Shown: positions 44,850 to 56,314 of the stretch, in pieces | Position numbering within the stretch: the stretch's first letter is position 1 | How the letters are laid out: each line of letters starts with the position of its first letter | Assembly (NCBI GenBank): GCA_001683735.1 | Contig: LUGG01000007.1 | Span: 620,001 to 684,000, forward strand | Source: Grifola frondosa | Taxonomy: Eukaryota > Basidiomycota > Agaricomycetes > Polyporales > Grifolaceae | Reading direction: 5' to 3' | Length of the DNA: 64,000 bases | Notes under the pieces: model-generated | Told to the model about the DNA's origin: nothing | What the model saw: only the letters and a program-made list of their open reading frames with translations | Database searches by the model: none | Translations under genes and position numbers: made by a program

Positions 44850-45409
44850 ACGCACTTCTGGACTCGGTTCTTCTCTCTTTCTTTGGGACATTTCAGGCTT
44901 TGGGAAACAATTTGTATTAATAATAATTTTCTGTTCGAATTGTTGTTCATCAGCGCTGTACAATTTCTATTTTTATTTGCTTACTTGTATCGTCATAGAG
45001 TACTTCGAAATAATATAAATGTGCACGAAGCACGTGACACGCCGCTCATACATTGTCGAGAGTCGAGACTTAGCAAGTGGCACCAACCTGCAAGGCTTTC
45101 CACCTCACTTAAGGGCCAACGCGTCACGCTCGAACTCGACCATTACTTGCTACTTTCTGGGCACCTCTTTATCCAAACAGCTATTGGTTAATCCGCAAAA
45201 TCGGTTGACAATCCTCAACCAAACAGACTTATCCAACGCCCCCGAGTCGAACACAAATGTTTTCAGGCGCGACCACTACATTCTTGAGAACCATCCGATA
45301 AAGATTTGACCATATTCTTGTATCTCACAGAATGCATAACAAGACGGTCACAAGGGTGGTTGACCGATGTTCGGGACCTCCGGCAGCTATTCCGATGGCC
45401 CACGACCCA
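44850..45409. other. Intergenic between Z4 and repeat block
   Basis: AT-rich 3' flank of Z4; no gene recognised. Similarity to the sequence before Z3 begins at about 45370. Confidence 0.5.
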
Positions 45410-45571
45410 TTGACGCTCTCCTACCCTCGTTGTGATCACAAGTGATTTTAACGAGGGAAGGCGAGGCACTTCTGCCCAGATTCGGGAAGGTTGACGCCCT
45501 CCTGCCCTCGTTGTAATCATAAGTGATTATAACGAGGGACAACGAGGCATTGTCGGAGGGAAATCCTCCCA
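45410..45571. repeat. Second pair of 81-bp repeats with 34-bp palindromes
   Basis: Same arrangement as at 40293: dyads at 45424-45457 and 45505-45538, unit spacing again 81 bp, 178-339 nt before the Z5 start. The palindrome arms are unchanged between copies; differences fall mostly outside or at the centre. Confidence 0.85.
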
Positions 45572-45748
45572 AATTCGGTAAGAAGACTCCAGCAATCAGG
45601 TACTCGCGACGACCAGAATTGCATTCTCCTGCTTACCACAATGCCCGCAGGCTCTACCCCGCCATCGTATAAAGAACCAGCTCAATGCCATTCCGACCCC
45701 AACTCGACCTTTCACACTCACCCACCATCATCCGCATCTCCCGCAACC

Positions 45749-46990
45749 ATGTCCTTCTCCTTCCACCTCGCCGATAACCAACTGTGGCAGACACCGCGTC
45801 AGACCGACGCGTTGTCCACACAGTCGCTCTATAGCGTGTCCTCTTCACCTTCTAGTCCCATTTTCGAGGACCCTTGCGACCTGTACTTGACATTCGACCA
45901 CTACCCTTCCTCTGATACATCTTCGATCGATGAACCCATCGCGCACTCAACGTCAACAGCCTCAACCCGCGATGCAGACGTCGTTATCTTACAGGATAGG
46001 GATGGTATTCTCTTCCCTGCGCAACTGTTCGATGGCAATTTGTACGTTTCCCATTGCTGTCGAGTTGTTGAAGCAGTCGCTGATTCAGTTCTACGTCCAG
46101 AGTACCAGCGCACGGCCAAGGCGAGGCTAGTACTTTGTCATGTCTGATTGTCGTTTTCTAATTACTTTCTGCAGGGTGCTCCGCCGCTTTCAAGCATCTT
46201 GTTCCCTTCCTCTGCGGACCTCCAGTGGAACATAACCAGAGACTCATCTGATGATTTGTCTTCTGTTCGATGGCATACCTTCGTACCTCCGCCGGAATTG
46301 GAGATCGATCATATTCAGTCTCTATTTCATGGTCTTCATTTGCCTGATACCCATTTTGGCGAAATTTCCTGTTCCACGCCACACGACCACTATGTACTCG
46401 ACTCCCACAACGATTGCGTCGTTGAGCAGGAAATCCTGAGCTCCAACCATGGAAGCGACGGCGAGTACACTCCCGCGCAGCGCGTCAAAAGTCAGATTCG
46501 TGGTTCTCGGATGCAGATCCAGTCGCACAAGCATGCCTACTACGGCGTCCGCTCACCGTCCCCATCCACATCCATTTCATCCTCTTCGAGCGCTAGGCGC
46601 GGTCGCTCAGGCCCTCGCCCGCGCAACGCGCAGGCTCCTTTCACTGCACTCCCTCCTCGCCCGAACCCGAGGTCATTCAAGTGCCCATTCTGCCGCTACG
46701 TGCAGACGAACCGCCGGCGGCCCGATTTCAATCGACATGTCCTCACCCACCTCACGGACGCCGATCCCGAGAAATGGATCTGCTGCGGGGTGCCACTGGA
46801 GGAGGCGCATGAGCATGGCGTCACCGACCTCACCGACGTGCCGATGTGGGATTACGCGGGGCTGATCATGGTGGGGGGGTGCCAGAAGACGTTCAGTCGT
46901 CGAGATGCGCTATCGAGGCACCTGAAGAATCCCAACATCCGCTGCGTTGGGAACCCTTACGCCAAGTATCTGCGCGGCAACTGCAAATGA
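45749..46990 (+). CDS. Zinc-finger protein Z5 (type B, copy 2)
   Basis: This is the best-preserved B copy. Exons are 45749-46041, 46101-46125 (25 nt) and 46175-46990, all in phase; the donor after the 25-nt exon is GC here and GT in Z3. A TATAAAG box at 45668-45674 sets the start. The N-terminus has SFSFHLADNQLW and EDPCDLYL, then a disordered Ser-rich middle with GRSGPRPRNAQAP. Finger 1 is KCPFCRYVQTNRRRPDFNRH with HVLTH. The second site is WICCGVPL, 30 residues, GGCQKTFSRRDALSRHL and a Cys six residues after the His, i.e. a C2HC finger with a long loop between its cysteines. The C-terminus GNPYAKYLRGNCK ends at 46990. It is a putative DNA-binding regulator. Confidence 0.87.
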
Positions 46991-47609
46991 GGACATTTCT
47001 TTAGCCGTCGCTTCGATGCATTTCATGTGAGCTATTTCTTCTCCCTGGTAATCAGTGGTTATTTGAGTGACAGTGATTGGTTTCTAGATGTTCCCCACGT
47101 ACTGATGTATTTGTAATGTCTGCCCAGTCATCTTCGTTCCATCTAATATCAAATTGTTGTTTTCTGGTAAATTTCCATTCGAGTTTGAGCATACAGACAA
47201 ACTTCAACAAATGCCATGTCGGACATGATATGGCGCGACTTCTAAGATTCAGATACAGTAGTATTGTCGCTACGACCTTTCTTGCAAGTAACTCAAATAC
47301 TAAGTACTGAGTGCTGAGTCTCCGAGTAGGTCTTGGAGAGTCGAGAGTCGAGACCCCTCCACCGGCGCTCCCACCAGCAGGTCACATATATTTTGTGACC
47401 GACCGCCACACGGCGCAGTGACGGACGCGGGACGTCACGATGGATTGTGACCGTCTGAGTGCGGCGACGTCTCTCTCGTTCCTCTCGTCTTCTCTCTTCC
47501 TACATCAGCCTGTATTGTTCATAATTGTTCGTAATCTACTCGACATTGACTCCCGAGAACTGTTGGCAAGCAAGGGCATCAAAAGGGCACTCCGTCCCTC
47601 CCATTCACC
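46991..47609. other. Intergenic
   Basis: 3' flank of Z5. No gene recognised. Confidence 0.5.
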
Positions 47610-47778
47610 GACTCTTATGTTGCACCACACTTCCAGTGTACCTCTGTCACGGCTCTTCGTCCTTTTGCCCCGTCATGGATACCCCCTGACGCTTTGCAGT
47701 GCCATAAATCGCTCATTGCTCAACCGCGCCGTTCTCACCGCCATGCCTAGCATGACGCAGGCAGCGAAGCCACGCTAG
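47610..47778 (+). pseudogene. Dislocated fragment of the SRPK-like kinase first exon
   Basis: The stretch encodes LSRLFVLLPRHGYPLTLCSA and NRAVLTAMPSMTQAA, matching the kinase at 20.5 kb (LSRLSVLLPRRGSSLAFCCA and NRAVPMAMSSVTQAA) at protein and DNA level for about 165 nt. It then stops at TAG just where the kinase would continue into the ATP-binding region. Nothing of the catalytic domain follows. Confidence 0.75.
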
Positions 47779-49162
47779 AGCGTACTACTTTACAGGCTAG
47801 CGGTTGTAGTGACTGCCATCGATTCTCACTGTAATGACAAAGTACTTTGTGCCCTGGATCCATGTTAAGAGTAGGCTTCTCTGGTCCACTAGGCAAGTGC
47901 ACTTCAGGCCTCGTATCGCGTCTGATCAGTGGCGGAATACTTACTGAATGCTTGGGGATTAGGTTTTGGAGATTGGAGATTGGAGGCGGACACCAGAACT
48001 CGGTTGGACTTGGTTGTTGTCATCTATGCTCGGTATGCATGTGTCTCGTTGTCATCTGACGGTGCGAAGTGGCAGTGTCATCAAGAACGAGACATTCCTG
48101 AATTGTAAGCTGATCAGAAGTTTTTCACCACAGCAGCAGATTTGGTTATACATGCGGCACTTGTGCCGTCATTCGAGAGGAGAGACGTTCTTCGGCTATT
48201 TGATGATTACGGCTCTTTGACTGCCCACTGCCCATTCTCCACTCATCTCCGAATTTCCAAAGACGAACACGTTCATGAAGCCAGTTTCCGAGCTCGAATG
48301 CCAATTCCCCTCCAATACGCCCATAGCTATAATTCCCTTGTCTCTGGACTGCAGCAACATCCGTGGCCCGATTTTTATTTTAGCTCCTGGCTTCTGCCAT
48401 CATCCAATCATCGGTATGTGTACCCACGGGTGCATCCTGCTATTAACATGAACTTGCCTTCAGCGGCTTTCTGAATAAATGTGAATATTGGCACGAAGAA
48501 GGTGCGCGAGCCCCAGTTTGATGGGCACCGGCGACGGAGTTTTCATGATATCATGACGGATTCCAGGGGAATCGGAACCATGTTGCTAGCGACTCAACTC
48601 CCTCTGCGTGGATTGTGAGCGCCTTCCCACTCAACCTGAGTCTCTGGTGAGTTTCGGCAAGGTAGAGTCAGACGACGATGTTAGATCCGGAGTCGCTGAA
48701 TCTGTGTACCGCTTATCAACGGATAAACAAATTGACACATAGAAGTTAAATCCGACTTTGGAAACCAGTCTGCCTAGGGTCCCCAGAGGAGTGCAGGACG
48801 GCCGGACTCATTTTCGTTATTCGGACACAGTAAAATTTCCAAGAACGCGCCGCGGAAAGAGCCGCGAAGGTGGTGAGATGATTTACAACGAAGCAGATTT
48901 TCACGAAGATCCACTCCGGAGCCATCAACGGGTATCTGTGGGAATTTCCGAGCCCAATTTTCTTATTGAGCTACATTCGGTAAGTGAGAACCAGTAGAAG
49001 GGGCATCACGACGCGACGATATCGGCGCTCTTCCACTCGAAGAATCCCGCTCGAGAACATTTATAGGTTGGTCCTCGACAATATGTCTCCCCCCGACTTG
49101 AGCTCTGCGAACTTCCCCAAGGCTGCCCTCACTACACAATTACTAATTACTCCATCCTCACT
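47779..49162. other. Intergenic, 1.4 kb
   Basis: No gene recognised; short open frames only. The last 200 nt are the Z6 promoter. Confidence 0.45.
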
Positions 49163-50105
49163 ATGCACTCTCCCCACTCCGTGTCAGGTCTACATACCTC
49201 ACCCGTCTGCGAGGATCCGTGCGATCTGTATCTCAATCTTCAAAATTATGATGATGGCCTCACGACGTACTCCTCGTCCGCTGACCCCACCATGGGTGTT
49301 CCCAGTCATTCTGTGTTCGTTCATTTCCATTTCTCTAAGCATTCCATACCAATGTTCGATCCACAGCTCAGGACCCATGCCCATCGACATTGATCATGGC
49401 TCATCTTGGGAGTGGTCACAATTGGGGATGCCCGCTCCTCCGGCACTCCACTTGGAATCGCGTGGACCTACTGCCTCTCCCACAACACCCTTTCCCCTCT
49501 GCGTTAACCCGCTAGAAGCCTTTCCCGAGGTCATTGCCTTGTCTTCCTGTTCTGCCATTGAAGGCGTCGATATCGATGACACAACCGCACCCGAGTGCTC
49601 AAATTATGCTGGACAGAGTATTGAAACAACCCTTCCATCCTCGCCTCCGAAAGAAGCAATGACCACCCGCTCCCGCACCCGTACCACCACCCGCACCAGC
49701 ACCAACACCAACATCCGCACCAACACCAGCACCAACACCCGCACCAGCACACGTACCAGTACGCGCACGCCCAGCCGTCTTCGATCCTCTTCGCGACCTT
49801 CCTCTGATTCGTCTTCGCGCGGGTCTACTGTGGGTCCGATCCGCACTCGAGACAGTCCGCGCCTGCGGAACGTACAAGTGACACCGCAGCCAGGTTTGAC
49901 TACCCACGAGTCAAACAAATTCAAATGCCCTCACTGTACGCGTGTGCGGGGATATGGACGTTTGCCTGATCTCAGACGACATATTATCTCTCATTACGGC
50001 AAAAGGTGGCCCTGTCCTCACTGCGAGGTGACACTGAGCCGATCGGATGCGGTGAATCGTCACGTCAGAGACTGCCATGGCAGTCTAATCTATACTAGCG
50101 GGTGA
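49163..50105 (+). CDS. C2H2 zinc-finger protein Z6
   Basis: Two exons, 49163-49314 and 49367-50105, join in phase by a 52-nt intron. The N-terminal EDPCDLYL is the same motif as in the type-B genes, which ties this gene to that family although the rest has diverged. A Thr/Arg/Ser repeat tract (about 49670-49780) precedes a basic Ser-rich linker. Finger 1 is CPHCTRVRGYGRLPDLRRHI with HIISH, finger 2 CPHCEVTLSRSDAVNRHVRD with a final CH. The gene ends at 50105 shortly after the second finger. A longer frame beginning at 48984 overlaps but is not the coding frame of exon 1. Confidence 0.8.
49674..49777 (+). repeat. Degenerate ACC/CGC hexanucleotide repeat
   Basis: Imperfect 6-bp units (CGCACC, AACACC, AGCACC) coding alternating Thr with Arg, Ser or Asn inside Z6. 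Confidence 0.8.
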
Positions 50106-50707
50106 TAGTGAATTCAACGAGGGGCGATGTGGTAGTGAGTTCGTATTAGGATTTTGTCGGTAATATTGTACATACATTTTTTCGCTCGGTCTCTGCTTGA
50201 ATTTAGATGTATCATTTACGAAGGGGACATCTCTGTATTCATCACGGCATCTGTGCTCTTATGCGTGGCGCGTTATAGAATGAACCTGAACATTGATACT
50301 TCTCTTGAGGCGTCAAATAATATAAGTAATTTTTGTTAATTGGGCGCTTATTTGACTGTTATCTCTTTTTGTTCTTATTCGGACATGAAAAGTAAGATTT
50401 CCTGATGGACTGCCCTTGTGGGACACTGCCACTGATTTCCAAGTATAGCGGACAGCCATCAAACCCAACGGCGATCTACATGATGCGAAATGTGACTCAA
50501 CTCCGTATCTCAAAGCTAAGAAGGGCTCTTCGTTGGCTTTGAGCGTTGAGTTCGAAAATGATAGATCTAGATGTTTCATTGGTGGCTGGATGTTGCTTTG
50601 AGCCAGGTATCCCACGCTCGCAGTCATTGTACAGTCGCATGACGCCGAGAGACGACGTCTGACGACGGCTCATAGTCCGTTCGCATGCGTATGGCCCCGG
50701 CACCCGA
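50106..50707. other. Intergenic
   Basis: 3' flank of Z6; no gene recognised. Confidence 0.45.
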
Positions 50708-50754
50708 CAAAGCAAACGAAACACGAGGAGGCGCCTCGTGTTTCTTTTGCTTTG
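50708..50754. repeat. 47-bp inverted repeat upstream of Z7
   Basis: Two 21-bp arms (left begins CAAAGCAAACGAAAC, right ends TTTCTTTTGCTTTG) match with one difference around a 5-nt spacer. It lies 287-333 nt before the Z7 start. Confidence 0.8.
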
Positions 50755-51040
50755 AGGACGGCCCAGGTACCACTTACGGGTCCATGGGATCGCGACGCCC
50801 GCATCGCAATATTCTCCGCGACGTTGTCAAAGCGTCTGAAACCCTAATTGGGAAGGTATGGTCCACAATCGTGTTCTTCACAAAGCGACGCAACGCCGTT
50901 CTGTATCGGAGACAATGCGACCGCAGGCCAAAGCCCAACAATATTTAAGGCATGTGGGCGTTGCGCCTCTCCGAGTCCAAGCACACATTCCAACCACGTT
51001 CACAACCACATAGCCACTCTTCTTCCGCTACATCTTCGCC

Positions 51041-52353
51041 ATGTCTTTCGACTTCGACGCGTTCAACAACCCCCAGCCTGCGTTTGTTGATCTCGAGCGT
51101 GGTCCGCTGAGTTTCGAGGAGTTACTCGCCTCGTTCTCCGGCAGCGAAGATATCTCTCCTCCGAGTTACTTCGAAACATTTGACTCCTCTGCGTTCCAAT
51201 ACTCAGACCCTTACAACCAAGACTACTCAGGCCTCTATGATCCTGCGATGGAGCAATTCGTGTATGTGTCTCCTTTACCCTGACATGGCTTTCGTATACT
51301 CACCGACGCGTCTCAGGCTGCCTTTTGAGGGAGGAGAGAAGAACCCCCAGTTGGACAACGTCTTCGCCGTCGCGGAGAGCGCGTCTCGGCAAGACCTACC
51401 CTTCCCATGCTTGGACTTTGTATCGCCGAGCGATCTGTCGTTCGTCCGCTCCGCTGCCCCATCCCCGAACCCTTCTCTGCAGACTCCACCACCGCCCGCT
51501 CCCAGTTGCCGCTAACTCCGGCCTTTTCCTCGCGTAGTGTGCGCACTGGCCTTGAGTCTCAGACCACCGGTTACTCTTCAGGTGTTGTTAACAGCAGTGC
51601 ACGTCCACAACCCCGCGAGCAATCGCGCTACTCACCATACTCTCTCCGCGCCTCCACGCGCACGTCCTCGGCATCTTCGTCTCTTCAGTCCACTTCGTCG
51701 ACATCTCCCGTCCCTGCATCTCAACTATACCTCGACGCCGACTGGTTAGGTGACATTGAGAGTGAGGGCAACGACTCCGACGACGACTATATCCCGTCTC
51801 CACGTAGCGCCTCACCCAAAGGTCCATCTCGCCCAACCTCTTCGAAGAAGTCCAATCGCTACACACCTTATACACCATCTCCGGCTTCGTCGTCTGCCTC
51901 ACGTTCTTCCTCTCGGGCATCGTCACTCTCGAGTTCCCGTGGCGCGTCCCAGGTGTCTGCGAGCTCAGGTCCGCGCAGACGGAATAAGGTCGCGACGCCA
52001 GAAGAGATCGCAGCGGCGAAAATTGAGGGCCGCAATTGCCCAATTTCGGGCTGCCCCTACATTCACAACAGCATTCGTACACAGGACCTTGCGCGACACT
52101 TGCTCACGCACGAAGAGAAACATGGGCATGCTGTGGCATTCCACTCAAGGACCTGGAGAAGTACGACCTCACTGACGCAAACATATCCGCGATGATGGAG
52201 ATGCAGATGCAGTTTGCTGGCATGACCATGGTCGGTGGGTGCGGCAAGATGCTCAGCCGCCGGGATGCATTGAAGCGTCATTTGGATAATCCCAAAATAG
52301 GATGTGTCGGGGATTTAGATGGGGAGTGGTTGAAGGTGCCCAAAGCTACCTGA
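51041..52353 (+). CDS. Zinc-finger protein Z7 with long-loop second finger
   Basis: Exon 1 is 51041-51261 and exon 2 starts at 51317, joined in phase. The N-terminus SFDFDAFNNPQPAF and an acidic/aromatic stretch could be an activation region; a long Ser/Pro/Arg-rich linker follows. Finger 1 is CPISGCPYIHNSIRTQDLAR with HLLTH. The second site is WACCGIPLKDLEKYDL, then about 30 residues, MVGGCGKMLSRRDALKRHL and a Cys seven residues on, as in Z5. Two single-base shifts interrupt the frame, near 51480 and at AAA 52118-52120, the latter between finger 1 and WACC. The end is at 52353. It is a putative DNA-binding regulator. Confidence 0.82.
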
Positions 52354-52434
52354 AGTGTGCGGAGGTCAAGAAATCGCGATGGTTACAACAATTAGGTCTT
52401 TACATATCGGTGAGCTAATTGTTCGAGTCTAGTT

Positions 52435-52848
52435 TCATTGCACTTTTGCTAACTCGTCGATGGTCTTGTCAGAAATATTAATCTCCTCTCTCCGTATACC
52501 GATAGACATTCCCTCGTACGCACCTTGTATATCTTGTAATTTTTCTTTGCCGGAGTCTTTAGTCAATAAAAATAGATGTTGAACTGGGCATGGGAGCAGA
52601 CCGCACAATATCCTATTTGGACGTGGATCTCGATCGAACTGATCTAGATCTTGTGATTCACATTTTACAAGACGCTTCTCTGCTCTGTCATTGTCATTCC
52701 GACCGTTGCTCAATTGTCGGACGCACAAACCTTTCGTACAGTTCATTGTAAATTGTGCGTCTCTGCGACTGAAAAAGTTGGATGATTCTACGTCGGGTTT
52801 CAAATCATCGATGTTCACGTGACAACCCACGCTTTGAACCATCCGCAT
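52435..52848 (-). CDS. Small hypothetical frame
   Basis: 137 codons on the reverse strand with even composition and an amphipathic C-terminus (INISDKTIDELAKVQ). There is no recognised domain and no clear promoter. It could be a gene remnant or chance. Confidence 0.2.
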   Translation of the reverse strand: MRMVQSVGCHVNIDDLKPDVESSNFFSRRDAQFTMNCTKGLCVRQLSNGRNDNDRAEKRLVKCESQDLDQFDRDPRPNRILCGLLPCPVQHLFLLTKDSGKEKLQDIQGAYEGMSIGIRREEINISDKTIDELAKVQ

Positions 52849-54089
52849 GAACTTGGATTTTCTTGGGCCGGACAGAGGTCTGCGAGTAGCCTTCGCGTCA
52901 AGACAGCGGTATCTTCTGCAGGTAAGCCGGAAGATCTTTTTGTAGCGTTGATTGTCGAACTATGTTCTCGGTGCGTCAGTCCATGGAAAATTTCCACATG
53001 GGATATGAGTCTGGAAAATTGGTGGAGAAACGAGCTGAATTACAACTTTGACTCTTTTTTCTCGCAGCGAATCGAGCCTCGATATCAAGTCGTTGCCGAA
53101 AAGAGTTTCCAGGATAGGAAGATACTTGACGATGACGTCGCCTGATCACGTTTATTTGAAACAGGAACGAAAGGACATTCTATCCTCGCCGTCTGGACGA
53201 ATATTATCATTTTTACCTATATCCTAGACTGATTGGTGCACCTGTATGTCCTTGTGCTTTCTTGATGGAAACCATGATTTGCAGAAATGTTCTCGTCAGG
53301 TCCTAGTTGGATTGGCGCGTGATCAGAACCAGATTATCGTCTACTGGCTCTGGAGCGGTGCTCGCTCGACTTGAGCAGCCCCCCGCCCCATTCTACAAGA
53401 GCAACAGACTGCCGGAGATTGGGTTGGGCATACCGTTCGTACGGCTGCGGCCTCATGTATCCACCCAGATTATTAAAGCATACAGCATGCTTATGATTAT
53501 CCCGGGTTGATGCAAGAAGACGCTCTGGATGATTATACTTTAGCCAACCGAACTCTTATGCTCGGATAGCTCCGATGTAATATCATTATGACTCCTGCTC
53601 CGAAAGCGGGCAGATACAGCTTGTACATATGCGGAACAAGGCGACCAAATCAGGTGAAGCGCGGCTTCGTCTCCTTCCGGGTACAACACCGGGTCCACAG
53701 AAGAACGCAATGAAACATTCCCATGATCCGACGTCGCACACCTTTCAGGTTAGTGTAGAAGCCTGATAAATTCCGTTCCTGGCACGCCGTCGGAGGTTGT
53801 TCATCTCGAACTGCGCGGCTGATCCTTCTCCACCAACGTTTACCTTCCACATTTGAGATATTCCGGCCCAGAATCGATGGCGATATCTGTGCTGTCCATC
53901 ACGGATTAATTGTTACAACAGCGGCGAGTATACATGGTATCGTGTCAGTCCACTACTATGCCAAACAAATGACCGGGTGAATAGAATGCAGGCGAGGGGC
54001 AAGGAATTCGGATAGGGAACACGTCCTCTACAACGTCCTTCAGAAGAAGGAGGAACCAGTACATAAGAGATAAATAAACGGCGATATGT
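52849..54089. other. Intergenic, 1.2 kb
   Basis: No gene or repeat recognised. Confidence 0.45.
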
Positions 54090-56314
54090 TCAATGTACAA
54101 TATCCATAGGCCTGACGCAAAGGGGACATCTATTGAACCCCTTAGCCTTGAGGGCTTCAAGCCTTTGCTCGATGCTCATGGCCGTGAACGCATCCTCATC
54201 AACGCCTAACATCTGCGCCGGACCGTTCCTGGAAGGACCAGGTGGCGATATTGGTGGCGACGCGAGTGCACCAAAATGAGTCGGGCTCCCGGGAAAGGTG
54301 TCCCCATGCAGATCACGCTGACTCCAGCTTTGCGAGATAATCTCGCCAACCTTGTCAAGTGCCGTACGCCGCGCATTATATCGCTCTACAGGGGAGCGTA
54401 GGGGAGGCGATGACGCGGATGTAGGGGAACGCATGTAGCTATCCTTGTCGTCGCTGGAGGCACTGTCGGCTGCAGTCGGACGAGAAGCGGGAGGAGGCGT
54501 GGCGCTGGTCGCAGACTTCTTGAGACGATTTCGGAAAGGAGAGGAGTTCGAGCTCGAAGGAAACGGTAGCAACGGCGGCTCTTTCTGCGTGCGAAGCCTC
54601 TTTCCTCGCTTCTGACCAGAGGCAGAGGTCACAGGCGGCGTCGCCGATGTTACAGACCGCACATTTCTTTGGCCAGGCATCTGCAGGTCAAGGGTGGGCG
54701 TGGACCCAAAATTGGGCGAGATCGGTCCGAAGCACAGTCTTGATTCCAGAGGCGGAGAGGTGATGAGCGGTGGGCTAAGTGGAAGGACGGACGAATCGAC
54801 ACGTGCGAGTCTCGTAGGTGTGCTCGCTGATCCAGTTTGGGTGCTCGGGACACAGCGGAGGATGAGTACGGGCTTTTCCTCCGTTCAGCGGTGCCGCGCC
54901 GTGCCGGAATAGCAGTAAAATTATCTTCTTGCGTCCGATGCTTCGTCGGGGAAGACGACCATGGGAGATTCCAGTTCCAGGAGGACCTTTCCTCCGTCGG
55001 ACTGCTGTGATGACTGCTCAACCCTGCAGATATCTCATTATTAGCCTCCAAATCATCTACGACGATTCGGAAGCCGGGTCCTTCTGGAGACAGAGGGTTG
55101 TTACTTGTCCGGAGCGGAACACTCCTCTCTCTTCCGACGGTAGACGCAGCCGACAGAGCCCTAACTGGAGTCCTCATCTCGTCGACGTTCAGATCCGAGC
55201 TCTCCCTTTTATGACCGGGGCGGAATCCAGCAGGCCGAGCGCCACGCAACTGATCTTCCTCTATGTCCGTCTGGCCGCGCTCGTAGTCCCCATGCGGACG
55301 CAGCAAAGTCCCAAACCGGAGGCGCTCGAGGATTCCGCGCCGAATCGACTTGTGCCGTAGCGTGTCATACGGCACTGCATCTTCCTCGTCGCTGAGCGCC
55401 TCAAATGGGTCTGGTGATGCCAATGAACTAGGTAATTGCGAGCCTGTCGTGTCACGCCTGCCGAGAGCACCAGTCCCCGACGACGCAGATGGTCGGCCTA
55501 CGGAAACTTCGCGGTCGAGAAAGGGATCGTCTTCAGTTGCAGATTCCAATTGAGAGCGGGAGGTAGATGATACCTGGTGCTCAGGGGATACCAGAGATCT
55601 ACTTGCAGATGCGTTTCGCGATGATGTGCGGGAAAAGCTCGCGCGAGCCAACTATCTCCACTCTTGTGAGAGAAAGCAGAACCATGCTTGCGTGGAATAC
55701 GCCTTGCCTCGGTAGGAGGGACGTAACGAGGCCCTGGCTCCAACGATCCTTCGCGGGTATGAGGCGTGCGACTGCACAAGAACCAGCGAAAGAAAATCCA
55801 GGTGCATAGGGCGCCGAACAACGCGCCAAGGATGGCAAAGAGAGGAGCAAGATATACGACGTTGAATCGACGCGTAGTTCGAGATTGTGAAGCACGCTCA
55901 CGGGTGAAGGATGCATTCGAGGCGGCTGGAGGTAATGCAGTGATGTGGATGAGTGAGGTAGAAGACGATATATCAGAAGTCAGCGTGGATGTTGGCGAGA
56001 AACTGGGAGACACAACTGTGCTCGTCATTACGGGGTCTTCAAAACCGGTAGCTTGCGGTATAGAAGAGGATCGACAGAGGCATAAGTGGCGCTGGATATC
56101 GTCGTGCTGGAATCGGCACCCCAGGATGGGTATGGCCACCAATTGAAACTGGATGTCGATGTGGATGCAACAGTTGGGGTTGTATCTTGTCTTGGGTATA
56201 TTGGAACACTTCCGTGTGCGTAGGCGCAGGAGTGAGGCCATTGAAGCCAGCGCAGTAGGATATGGTGCTTAGGATTACAGCGCTGACGACTAGCCGACGG
56301 GATACCTTCGCCAT
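54090..56314 (-). CDS. Type I membrane protein, function unknown
   Basis: The start at 56314 gives a signal peptide (LVVSAVILSTISYCAG), a short Ser/Thr/Pro-rich outer part, and one membrane span (VYLAPLFAILGALFGALCTW, about 55810-55870). A large disordered Ser/Pro/Arg-rich inner domain follows, with DPFEALSDEEDAVPYDTL, RGILERLRFGTLLRP and, near the end, MSIEQRLEALKAKGFNRCPL before the stop at 54090. The layout (small outside, single span, long cytosolic tail with short conserved patches) resembles fungal sensor or polarity proteins, but I cannot name a family. Coding passes through three frames: breaks near 55640 and 54860 have no room for introns, and one or two introns probably lie near the 5' end. 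Confidence 0.65.
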
